From positions 5,881,993 through 5,945,992 of the forward strand of contig BROE01000015.1 of the NCBI GenBank assembly GCA_036571765.1: a DNA stretch of 64,000 nucleotides, written 5' to 3'. The notes under the pieces are model-generated. The model made no database searches, was not told the origin of the DNA, and worked only from the letters and a program-made list of their open reading frames with translations. This DNA is from Plecoglossus altivelis. Lineage: Eukaryota; Chordata; Actinopteri; Osmeriformes; Plecoglossidae. The first letter of the stretch is position 1. Every line of letters starts with the position of its first letter. The translations under genes and the position numbers were made by a program. This document shows, in pieces, positions 22,401 through 35,100 of the stretch.

Positions 22401-25400
22401 GCAGCCTGTTTGCAGCTAGTGTGCAGCCTGTTTGCAGCTAGAGAGCAGCCTGTTTGTTCCTAGTGTGCAGCCTGTTTGCAGCTAGTGTGCAGCCTGTTTG
22501 CAGCTAGAGAGCAACCTGTTTGCTCCTAGTGTGCAGCCTGTTTTGACCAGACACTCAGAAACTCCCCAGGCCAAGAGAGGGACAGCTCTGGGAGACTAAT
22601 GACTGACAGCTTGTTAATGAGGATGATAATGAAGCCAAGTAATTCCTTCTTCTAACCTATCATTCTCCACTCATTCTCACACTCGTCTCTTGCTCCTTCC
22701 TGCTGCATTAATTCTCTTTCTCGCACATGCACACATGAGCAAACCGACAAACATCCGCGCACACACAAGCACTCACACACAAACTGAAGCCAAATTGTGT
22801 ATGTCATCAAAAACACACCTGCTTAATGAGACTTTTGTTTCAGCCACGATAATCAGTCTGCATTAGCGAGCAACCAGCGGAGAGATGATTAATAAAAGCA
22901 ATCTGCGCGCTGTCAAAGCAAAAACAGCCATCCCCAGGGTCCTATTTACGTGACCCCTAGAGTCTGACCACCCTATTGGATGCCTCCCCTGTCAATCAAA
23001 CACCAGGAAGCATTTACATGCTCTCTTATTTGCCAGCCACTCTTTCATTGCACAGTTTTCATTTTATGCCAAATGTTCACTTTCGTAGCTAACTCTCAGA
23101 GGATGTAAGTTATAACGTACTGCCAAGAACAATATACTGGGATGCATTTCCAGGGAATGTTGGGGGGGGGGGGGTGGTGGGGGGAGATGAGGGGGCAAAG
23201 TGAAAGCAATTACTCACCCTCTTTTGATGAAGTCTATCCTTCTTAAGAAGATTAGTGTTGTTCTGGAATCTGCTGAACAGTCAACAATTCCTTTTCTCCT
23301 TCTCCTCCTGACCTTACAACTTTGCAACGATTATCTGCTTGTTAGAAAGTTGCAGAGACAACAACCTTGGTTCAACAGCGCCTAGGTAGACCTGAGCCAC
23401 GTCCTAATCTGTCCTGAAGCTAGCTGCCTCAAATCCTTCTGTCTTACAAGAAAATAGCCCCGGTTAAGCAGTTACCGCACCGTGACCACAAATTGGACCA
23501 CACCCGACATCCAGCGCATGTTTACCGTAACCCGTACTCAACCCTAACCCAGGCCACTTTCTCTTTCCCGAACCTAACTGGAAGTTTGGACCACATCATT
23601 AAACAGTACAGGAGCGTCACCATATCCCAAGATAAGCCAAAGCCTCTCGCTAGTGACACAGTTGTTTGTGGCAGACAGGCCGCAAGACGTGGGCGTCGAA
23701 CTGACAGACTGTGACGCTACCAAATTGAGTGCTGTTTAATGAAGCCGCTTCCCTGCGCCTCAATGATTCATGCCTGCCACCAGAGAGCAGAAACAAGCAA
23801 CCACAACAAACACACAAACAAAGAACCATTAGACTCCCTGTTCAAACCAAAAACACAACGAGCAGGAGAGGAAGGACAAATCCCCAGATAGAACCTGGGC
23901 CGACACGACCACAGGCCCCTCCAAATTATTAGTCTGCAGTATAAATTAGCTCCGAATTTAATAGATCAGTCCATCATCCCTTGTCATTCAGCCTGCCAAC
24001 AGCCCGACCGCAACCAAACCACCCCCCAACCCTCCCCACACCACCCACCCACCCCCTCTCCACGATCGTAAATTCTCCTTCTGTCATCCATTTTTACTTC
24101 ATCCCCTAAAAACCCCCAATCCATTCTCATTTGTTTCTCAAAGGGAAACTGTCTTAGTATCAGGGGGGGGGGCAGATTTCCAGAACTCTCCCTCTGCCTC
24201 ACTTCACTAGAGATACCTCCCCTAAAACCCCCCCCCACCCCCCCCCAAACTACGAACTGACACCTCCCTCCCTACCCCTACCACCCAACTGCCCTAATCC
24301 CCCCGACAAAGCCCCCCCCACTGCTGGAACCCACAACCGGCACAGGCCCCCGTGCCTAAGCAGCCTGACTTCCACACTGCCCACCCTCCTCCCTCACTCC
24401 ACCCTCTCCTCCCCATGGTACACTCCTGTGGTCTGGGTCCCTGCCCGTCTGGGCTGATGGAGCGATCCCTAATTGGAGCATACTGAGCTTCTGTCCAGGA
24501 ACATATGGGCCCGGGCCTCCTCTGGACAGAGGCGGGGGAGAGGGGAGAGGGGTGGGGGGAGAGGGGTGGTTGGGTCCAGGAGGCTCCAGCTCACCAGCTG
24601 GGTCAATCTGTATTCCACAACACTCCCGTCCCTCCCCGTACCTCCTCCACACCTCAGCCTCCTGGGCCTCATCCCAGCAGGATGGATGATGTTTCTATCT
24701 TTCCTTGTCAGACACATCCAAAGAGGCTGGAAGGGAAAGGGACTCAAGTGATTTGATGTATCTTGAGCATCTCGGACGACCCTTCATCCCCCCCCCCTCC
24801 TGCCCCCATCAGTCTCTCACGACGGAGGGAAGAAGAGAAAGGAAAGAGACAAATGGAAAGACAGCAGCCCACTTGGTCAGCTGGTCGAGTTAATGATTAA
24901 TGAGCGCATCTGTGCGGTCATGCTAGACCTGCTGTCCAACAGACCCACCCTAGATTCAACCGAAACCAATAATACGTGTGAATGAGCACCACACACACAC
25001 ACACACACACAAAGGTACCGAGACACACGGAGACATACACGATCCCCCTCGTATCATCTTTCATCGCTCTCTAACCTGGTGATCTGAAGGTCCAGGCCTC
25101 GTCATCGTCGAAGTGCGTGTCCCCTGCCGTGAACCTCTCCCCAGGGAAGAAGGCGTGCGCCACGGTGCCGCCCGGACCGTCGAACGGGTAGCCGTCGTTG
25201 TGGTCGGCCTTGGTGAAGTCGATCTGGATGTCGGCGTCGTTCCCCGCCACTTCGTGGAAGTTAAGGGGTGCGATGTCGCTCCAGACCTTGAGGGCGTAGT
25301 ACATGAGGGCGCGTACTGTGTCCCTGCCCAGCAGAGCCGACTCCTTGGGAAATGTCCTCACTCTGGGCGGGGGGAGGGGAGGGGGGAGGGAGGGAGGAGG

Positions 25401-28400
25401 GGAGAAGAGAGGAGGGGGAGAGAGGCAAGGACAGAGAAGAAAAAAAGAAAGGCAGAATGGGCACACCAAAATGAGAGACAGAAGGGGGAGGACAAAAGCA
25501 GGGAGGGCAGAGAGGGAGAACCAAACAGGGCAATTTAAAAAGAGGGGGGAGAAGAGGGAGGAAAGGTCAGAATTAGAGCAGAGGTAGAGTTCCTACAGAG
25601 CACAGTAGCAGCCACTGGTCATTAAGAGTTTGTTTGCTGATGGCAGAAGATTGCTAGTGTACTCCCAGCACTGCTCCCCCTTTGCAGATTTCCAGGGATC
25701 GTATCTGCTTTCCATTTCATGGCTAGGTGAACCCTCGCAGCAGAACAAAGATTGACCATCCCATTGGATTGCCCTTGTATGTGTCCAAGCTAAACTTAAT
25801 CATGAAATAAAAATAGCTTCTGGCTTACTCTACCCCTGCAGTCTCCTCTCTTTCTCTCTGCCTTTCGTCTTTCTTCTCTCCTCTTCTTTCCGTCTCTCTC
25901 TTTCACCCTAGTGGTGGAACGCCGTTGATGGATGGAAGCAAAAGGTGACTGTCGTGCTCGCTCTGTCGCAGTGTCTGGCTGAGTAGACTCCAGCTCCAGG
26001 AGGAGTGTTTGGGGAGGCCTGTGTGCTTCTAACCCACCCCCCTAACCCCCCTCCTGCCTGGGCAGTCGAGCCAGTCCACACGTGGTTGCCAGGTTCCGGG
26101 CTACAGATCGATAGAAATGAAATATCAGCGTCACCCGTTCAAACTGAGGCCCCATGAGGTGTCTTTTGAGTGGGACTCACTTAAGAGTCATCTTCCTTTG
26201 CCCTACCCCTTAAGTCCAAACATTCCCCTATGCTCTTATAACACGCCTGCTCTTGCATCACTATGGGTGCGAGGGCGCTGGTAGCGTAGCAACCTGACTA
26301 TTCAGTCAAGGTTGCTATGTAAATGTTCCACAGTCCTCAGAACCATTCAGATGCTCTGTAGAGGTAATGCCAGGGTCAAATGTGAGTCATTTCTGTGTAC
26401 TCACATTGATTGTGTGCGTACGCATGTTTGCTTGTGTGTGTGTGCACGCGTGCATGTGAGGTGGAGTGTGTGTCGGCAGACACCATGGCCCAGAACAGCA
26501 GTCCAAGGTCAAAGGAATCCTCGCCTGCATTACAGATGAGCTCTGAGGTCTCCTTTCCACAATGCCTATCTGGTCCAGCTACATGAAAAATATATCGACC
26601 ATGATGGCCTTGCTGCACTTCCCGGTGAGGGTGAATCCCAACACACCTACACAGACGCAACACACACACACAGATACAACACATACACACACAGACGCAA
26701 CACACACACACACACAGACGCAACAAACACACAGACGCAACACACACACAGACGCAACACACACACAGACACAATACATACACAGACACAACACATACAA
26801 ACAGACGCAACACACACACAGACGCAACACACACACACAGGCGCTACACTCAACAAACGCAGAACAAGACCTTCCCTACACCCTTTGTAACATGAGATGA
26901 TCCAGCAGTGGTCCAAGTGGATTGGGGATTTTCTCAGCATTTCATCATGTAGCTGTGACTGGAGCTCTGTTGAATAAAAATACAGTTTGATCCACACCCA
27001 CATCGATGTTGCGTGAGCTTGATTCATCAGAGTGCTACATGATTAAACTGATGGGAGACTAAAGCTGGATGCCGTGGACGTTCGAGACCGTTGTGTTGAT
27101 CCGACAACGGGCACGCTTTGCATGCGAGCGGCGATCAGACCTTGAGAGACAGACACGGCGTGTAGCCGTCCGCGTTGACTCCCACGTCCCTCGCAGCTCC
27201 TGCTGTGACTGTACACCCTCTCTCTCTCCCGTCTCGCACCCTAACGCATCCATCTGCATCCGACCACTGCGCTTGCCATCGCTGAGGAACAGTTAGGTGT
27301 TCGTGGGCGAGGGTGTGTTCGGAGGTGCTTCGTGTGCGCGATGACCATCGTTATCTCCCGTAGACCCGGAAACAGGATCGACATGCACAAAGGTGGATAA
27401 TATCATCATCCGATACCACCAGCCTTTCTACCATCCCAATTAACTAAGCTGTGCCATTCTAACCTGGTCATGAAAAGCTTTGCTAGATGGATGCCTAAGT
27501 GTAGCCTCAGCGTTAGGTAGGTGGATGGCAAAAGCAGGTCTCTGACCTGCCGAAGAAACACTGTGAACTCCTCAGACCAAGTCTCCCAGAGTAGACTCCC
27601 ATTTGCCAGTCCAGTCACATACTGAGTTCTATAGTCATTCTCAAGGAGCCAGATTAAGAGCGAGCAGGAAAATTCAAGGAACACTCAAACTCATTTGTGT
27701 TTTTTCCTGTCATTTCCTCCTCAAATCAGTCACCAGGACTCCTACCCCCATGGTTCAGCGGCCCCGGTACAATTTGAGTTTTTGCCAATGCAATCTTCGC
27801 AGACGTTCGCGTCGGAGACTAAATCGCCCACGCACGCACACGATGCCTACTCTAGGCAAGAGAACTTCCGTCGCTTAAATGAAAAGGCTTAGCATGAGCC
27901 TTTCTCCGCTCCGACTGCAACAGGTCTTCTGTGCTCTTCTCAGGGATTTCAGCCATTTCCAAATGGTCCTGATCTACCTCTCCATGACTGAGAGACACTC
28001 CAATTACAGTCACACCTCAGTGACTGCTGGCAAAGAGACTGGTAGGATAATGACACATACTGGGTGTGTGTGTGGGTGTGAGTGTTGATGTGGGTGTGTG
28101 TGTGTGTGGGGGTGTGTGAGTGTGGGTGTAGGTGCGTGTGCGAGGGTGTGTGTGTGGGTGTGTAGGTGTGAGTGTGAGTGTTGATGTGGGTGTGTGTGTG
28201 TGGGTGTGTGTGTGGGTGTGAGTGTGGGTGTGAGTATTGATGTGGGTGTGGGTGTGTGTGTGTGGGTGGGTGTGAGTGTGGGTGTGGGTGTGAGTGTGAG
28301 TGTGGGTGTGGGTGTGAGTGTGGGTGTGTAGGTGTGGATGTGTGTGGGTGTGTGGGTCTGTGCGTCATTCAAAGCCAGCAGGAAGTCACTGAACAGAGCT

Positions 28401-30909
28401 TTGACTTCCAACATCGAGTCCTTCAGGGGAACAGTCACACAATGCAGTCTCATTCAGGTCTCGGCTAAGCACAGAACGCATGACTGTTACGTGTGATAAA
28501 AGGTGATTTGAGATCCTAAAGCTCTGCTGTCGTTCCTGCTCCCCTCTGCTCCTCTGCTCTCCTCCTCTGCTCCTCACCTCACCTCTTCCCTCTGCTCTTT
28601 AGCTTCTCTGCACCTCTCTGATAGCCTTGGCTCACCTCCTTGCCTCACCTCATCGCTGCTCTTCTCCTCTCAGCTTGTCTCTCTGCTTTCCTCCTCTCTG
28701 CTCAGCATGACCCTGCTAATCTCCTTCCTTCGCTCCTCTCTGCTCTGCTGCTCTCCTCTCCGCGCCTCCTCTCCTCTCCACACCCCTCTGCTATCTTCCT
28801 CTCCTCTCCTCTCCTCTTCTCCTCTCCACACCCCTCTGCTATCTTCCTCTCCTCTCCGCGCCTCCTCTCCTCTCCTCACCCCTCTGCTATCTTCCTCTCC
28901 TCTCCGCGCCTCCTCTCCTCTCCACACCCCTCTGCTATCTTCCTCTCCTCTCCGCGCCTCCTCTCCTCTCCTCACCCCTCGGCTATCTTCCTCTCCTCTC
29001 CGCTCCTCCTCTCTTCTCCCCACCCCTCTGCTATCTTCCTCTCCTCTCCGCTCCTCCTCTCCTCTGCTCCCCTGCTCTCCTAACGGTTTGCTTGATTAAT
29101 CTGACTGCTAAGGAGCAGAGACTGTCTGCTGAGTGATAATGGGCTAACAATGTTTGATGAACTGTGCTGAGTCTCTCCCTTTCTCCGTGTTGTGTGCCTG
29201 AGAATGTGCGAGAAGGTGCCTTGGGTGCATGTGCCTGCGCGTCAGCATGTCTGCGGCTGAGCATGGTCATGCGATCATGATGTGCAGAGGTGTACGAGAG
29301 CTGGCTACGTGTGTGGGAGATGGTGAGATGCAACGTCGACTCTGGCTCCACTAGCTGAATAATGCTCAAGCTGTCTCAGGTTCACATGCTAACAGCTGGG
29401 CCTGCCAATCCACGATCTAACCAGCCAATTAATCTTCACCTCTAAGGACAACATCCCTAATCGTACAACTTGATATGTCAATGATCCAATTTCAGACCTA
29501 TCGCGGCGTCTCGCACGCTGCCCAACGGCCTGTCCCAAGTCTGAAGACATCCAGGCCTCGTTAACCCTTTCGCAGTCCCATGTGGTATCATGATAACAGG
29601 GCCACCAAGTCCGTCATTTTAACCGAAACCCGGTTGCTGTCATGGTGTGAAAACAGTCGTCTCCGAACACAAGACAAGACTCCGAGCGTGTCTGCAGGTT
29701 CGGTTCTACAATTAGCTAAAGGCTTTGGAACTGGCTCCTAAGTCCACTTGTGGTATTGATCCTGGTTCCTGATGCAGCAGTCTTGTCCCCTCTTGAGAGG
29801 AACCATTGGTGTCTACTGTCTGGCTAGACAGAACAGGTCTGACAAACTGCAGTCCATCTATTCCACCGCAGCAGAAACTGGACCTCAGCAGCTCCTGATG
29901 GTCACAACCCCTGTCTTCCTCTCTCGTCTCATGTGTCCAGTACGTGCTCCTTTGCGTGTACATGATCGGAATGGTAAGCTTGCATATGTGTGTGTGTATG
30001 TGGACAATGCATGAATGACAATGCATTCGGGGTATTATTCAGAGCCGCAGTCAATCTCTCTCCCTCCCCCACTCTTCACCTCCTCCTGGAGGCGTGTGCT
30101 CCAGCTCTCAGACCACAACCTCTCTCCAAACAAACCGTCAGGCAGGGTCAGCCTCGTGGTTGACCTCTGACCTGCTCCTAACGGGGGGGGGGGGGTTGGT
30201 TGGGTAAGGTGCCGCTGCTCTCCTACGATGCCCGACTCGAGAGGAGACGAGAGACATCGATCAAGGAAGCACAGTAAAGAGATCCCTTCACCGGGGTTCT
30301 CGCACCATCACCATCTCCAGTGCCAACGGTTGCCGGGAGACTTCTTCCTGGTTTCGCTCCCTCGCAGCCCTAGCTTTCATTTCCATTATCCAAGGGAGGC
30401 TCTAACTGGATTTAACGCAACAGATTACCCAGAGAGTCATTCATAAAACATTACCGCCTCTGTTATTTCACCATCTGTATTTATAGAGAGGACACCCCCC
30501 TCACCACCACCACCTCCTTCTCCCACCGCCCCCCCCAACCCCCACGGATGTTATTATGTAAAATTAAGAGCTGTGTGGTTTTCTCTCCAGGAGCTCCGGA
30601 GTCTACAGCGGCGAGCTGTGCCGCTTGCGTTGAGTCACTGAGAGGCTGTCTGGTTCGCAGACGGTCAAACGCCGAACTGAGCCGGACATGGAGAAGACTG
30701 ACATGGGATGTGCCCAATGTAGATAAGTGGAGAGGGAACAGATGAAACCTCCTCTAGATCGCACCTCGACTCGTCCAGAAACGCGCACAGCCTCAATCTC
30801 ACCAAATACATCTTTCCCCCACCCTCTCCTCCTCATGCACGAGCCTCTTAGCATGTGTAAATTACCATGACGACGGGCCAGATGTTCTCTCTGTCTGTCT
30901 CTCTCTGTC

Positions 30910-30942
<33 letters not shown>

Positions 30943-30954
30943 CTCTGCCTGTCT

Positions 30955-30989
<35 letters not shown>

Positions 30990-31003
30990 CCTGTCTCTCT
31001 CTG

Positions 31004-31077
<74 letters not shown>

Positions 31078-32146
31078 CTCACCAGCCCTACACAGGGCTC
31101 CATCTACATCCTTGACGGACGTCGAAAGCTGCCGTCTCCCCTCCGAACACCGTCATCCCAAAGGTGTGCGCCTGACCTCTCCCTCTCCAACCATCCCCCG
31201 TTCGCCCCTTGCCACCCACATGCCCTGGTGAACTCCAGCACGTTTCTTTACCGTCTAAACAGAGGAAACAGAGCGTCTCCTGTGTAGCACCTTAGGCAAA
31301 CCCTGCTCACCCTGCCCTGACCCAAACATTCATCCATCAGGGGGAACACATCAACAACTGCAGCAATGCTAGTCCATAAACACCGGCAGCGTGTCCCTGG
31401 ACAAACCTCACGTGTGTAATAGACAACAGCTGTGTATTGCGTAACTAAATATATGTCGTCTTGCTGAAGTGTACACACTATAAGTGGACTTAAGTTGGGT
31501 GATGTGTTTCATTTAGTACATATCTGAAGCATCTTTTCCTGTGGTCTGTGATATACTAGTATGTAGTGTGTGGGTGTAGTGCAGTACTGTGCAGGTGTAG
31601 TGGGGTAGTGTCCAGGTGTAGTGGGGTGGTGTGTGGTAATAGTGTGCAGGTGTAGTGGGGTAGTGTGTGGTAATAGTGTGCAGGTGTAGTGGGGTAGTGT
31701 GCAGGTGTAGTGGGGAAGTGTGTGGTAATAGTGTGCAGGTGCAGTGGGGTAGTGTGCAGGTGTAGTGGGGTAGTGTGTGGTAATAGTGTGCAGGAGTAGT
31801 GGGGTAGTGTGCAGGTGTAGTGGGGTAGTGTGTGGTAATAGTGTGCAGGTGTAGTACCTCCAGGACAGGTGTCTCTTGTTCCACTTGTTCTGGGCCGCCA
31901 GGCCACGCCTCCTGCGGCCTGCTGTGACGTCAGACTCTGATAGGTCAGGCAGGGAGCAGCGTGGCGTCTTCATTAGCCCTAGAGTGGCTGGGTCTGAACA
32001 CGCAGACGGGGTACATACACATCAACACACACGCGGACAAACATGCACAGACCATTAAACACAGCGCAAATATATCAGTATACAGTGTCACCATGAATTA
32101 TATGTTGTATATACACAAGGACATTCACGCTCACACACGCACATAA

Positions 32147-32182
<36 letters not shown>

Positions 32183-35100
32183 ACACACACACACTCACAC
32201 ACACGCATCTGAATGCACACACTCACCTAACACTCCAGTCTCCTCCAGTCCTCCAAACTTCTGCATGGCTTTAATGGCCTTGGTCAGGGCCTCCTTGGTC
32301 TGCAGCTGTCCTGTCACAGGGTCAGGGGGTGGCAGGTACCCAAACCTGCTCAGCCAATCCTGAAAGAGAACAACAGGAAGTGTGAAGGAACATTCCCATC
32401 ATTCCTGACCTCCGAAAAGACGCGAAGGCATTTATAATTCAGCACGCAGGCGTTTGTTTATAAGTGTGAGAAATGTCGGTGTGCGTTTGTGCACGTGTGT
32501 GCGCGGTGTGTCTTCGCGTCTGTGGTCATAAACAGGCGTATCAGCGCTTGTAAACACCGTTTGAAATACCTCTCCACACGAACACACAAACACATAAACC
32601 TGGCTGGAAGCGCGAGCGTACCGTACGAACGCAGGAAACGCTTTGTGCTCGAGCTTGACACGGACGCTGAGAGAGATAAATCTGCAGTGGGAGTTAATCG
32701 TCCCCTCCCGCAGTAAGAGCCAGCACTAGTCTCCCTCACGTAGACTCTGGAATGTTCTCCCTCATCAGTTCTGCAGGCAGTCAGACCTGGTTGGTTTCGA
32801 ATGGGCTTTTGATCGGGGCTGAGAGATGAGTGACTGAGATCGATGTTGGAGACGAACACTTTCTTATTGACAACCCACCACAAATTCCATTAGCCAAATT
32901 GTTTTGTGCTTACACTGCGGTTCTGCCAATGATGTGTGCTCCTTCATCCACAGTTGCACTACAGGAGGCCAATGCCCCACGCTGAGATACATTTCTGGAT
33001 TGGTTTGTGTGACGCCAACTTCGAAAAAGCTCATTCTGACTAATCTAAATGTTTATCTGAAATTTCAACATCGAATTCTCCCAGTTGTTTCAATGTTGTG
33101 ACTTAATCAAACTATTAAAATGAAACATTCAAATGAAATCCAACGCAAACTCAATTTAATGACACTATTTTTAATTAAACTAGAAAATGCATTTTTGGAG
33201 CACATGACTGACGATATGTAGATGGAGCGGAGATTTCGAGAGAAACAGAGACCGAACGTGATGGGGGTTGTTAAAAATCTCGAATCAAGACATGCAAAAG
33301 AGACGGTTTTGTGAGTGAGAGTTCCTGGAAGTGTTGATGTAGCTAGCTGCCGTTCACTACAGTAGCAGTTAGTGACTCTCGCTAGCAGAATGTTGTCACC
33401 TCTTCAGAGTTGTCACGCCTTCAGAAGGCAACTGATGCTCGCTCACTACAGCCCTTTTTGGAAAATCGAGTCCTGGACCCTGTTAGAGCCTCCTCTCCAG
33501 CCTACAGCAGACACACACTAACACAGTCTACCACATCTTATAGCTCTTTAAGGCTACATTAAGCAAGAGAGGTGAAATAGGCAACGGACGTACATCGACT
33601 ATTTTAGCAGCCTGTTAACGTCGGCTCAACTGTGTCGACTGCCGACCAGGGGGTGGAGGCGGTGTGGAAAGGGGTCAAAAGTCTCCGTTAGGTTCGAGCT
33701 TCTATTTCCAGGTTCTTCTGACGTGCGCAGTATTTTTATGCAGTTCGATTGTAGAAAAACCAAACAGCATGTTTTTTTTTTGAAGAACACAGCAGATATC
33801 GAAAAGACAGCCCGAGTAAAGGCGACAAGCCTGGTTGGGGATGTGGCAAAGGTTCTGTTCTCTACGAGTGGATTCGTCACAATACTGAGCCTTTCTAAGC
33901 CGCCTGTACTGACAACCAGAGAGGGAGGTGGAGAGAGCAGAGAGAGAACAGAGGACGCAGCGTAAGAGAGGACAGAGAGCCCTGACAGACAGACACATGG
34001 ACAGTGGGCAGAATGAGCGGTAGCGTGGATGAGGAAGCAGTCACTTTTTGGGGGCGTGTGCATGCGACAGCAGGCTTGTGTGACTGTGTGAGTGTGAGAG
34101 ACTGAAAGTCGGAGGAGGAGAGATGGAGAGGGAGCCAGGGAGTCACAAAGGCAAGAAGAGAGAGAAAGAGAGACGGAGAGAGAAAGGTGTGCGCCAATGA
34201 GATGGAGCGAGAACGACAGAAAAAAGCATGTGTGTGTGAGAGAGAGAGCTAGCTGATTCGAACGACAGTGGCAGAGATAGAGGCGGTGTGAAACTACACT
34301 CAGTAAATCTGAGATTAGCGAAGAAGTGGATGCCTACAGATGGCTGAGACGAGTGTTCGCCTCTAATCGCACGCACACAGACGCGCCTGTAGTCCTACTT
34401 AACACAGACCGGAAATCAGACTCCTATGCCTGTCTAATGTAAATCTAAGATATACTGTATGTTCAATTGTGTATATATATATATACAGTATAAGTATGTG
34501 TACTGAGTGGAAAAACATTGCGCTGAAAATAAGTTACTTGTTATTATAATGTTCTCCTTCTCTCTCCTCCCTGCCTGTCAGACATGCCAGAGACACCAGC
34601 AGGACGCATGAGCCCAGACCAGATTCTGCTTATTCTGTTCCCGCAGCCCGCTGGGTTGATAGTGGGCTCAGCAACAAGCCGTTACGTCGAACGTCGAACA
34701 AGGTATCGTCGTTCAGCCTCGGAGCAGATGCGTTGGCGCTGTGTGTTGGTTACACCAAGGGGGGGAAACAGCAAAGTACCTATGCAGCGAAGGAATACAC
34801 GCTTGCGTATATGGTAAGGTAATGTCAGGAGGCCAATATGTATTTTTGCGATTGGCGACAGGGATTTCCTTCTCCGTAGCGTTGGGCCATGTGGATCCAT
34901 CGCCAGCGGCTCTCCTGGCGCCTGGCAGGATCCTTGACTGCGTCTCCATGGGAATGTTATTATCTCCCTGAGCTCCAACCAAACACCAGGAGATAAGGGC
35001 ACCTGCGCCACCTCACCTCGCAGCACACACACACACACACACCAGACACACACACAACCACACGCAGACAGCACACACACCACACCAGACACACACATAC

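Larger units (their letters stand above)
20476..25075. other. mmp17 intron 4
   Basis: About 4.6 kb with no exon. It holds the possible SINE head near 21.1 kb, the 22-bp minisatellite, a candidate regulatory block at 22800-23060, C-rich sequence at 24000-24350 and a (CA)n run near 24990. Confidence 0.7.
25363..31857. other. mmp17 intron 3
   Basis: About 6.5 kb with no exon that I can support. It holds CA-rich (26640-26845) and GT-rich (28062-28365) minisatellites, a 48-bp CT-rich minisatellite (28765-29065), a CT microsatellite (30885-31078), and the 31560-31857 minisatellite that reaches the exon 3 donor. Confidence 0.7.

Noticed and set aside
22110..22545. Possible CRISPR-like array of regular repeats.
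   Set aside because: Units are adjacent with no unique spacers, the period is 22 bp, and the context is a vertebrate intron.
30603..31103. Long open frames made of RERERE or SLSLSL across CT/GA repeats (also near 3000, 11600, 16300, 41800, 44500).
   Set aside because: They are translations of dinucleotide repeats, open because the repeat has no stop codon in those frames.
31858..31978. A CTCTAG acceptor 15 bp inside mmp17 exon 3.
   Set aside because: Using it would drop DPATL and shorten the propeptide helix. The GTTCAG acceptor at 31994-31995 restores DPATLGLMK, which matches the family.
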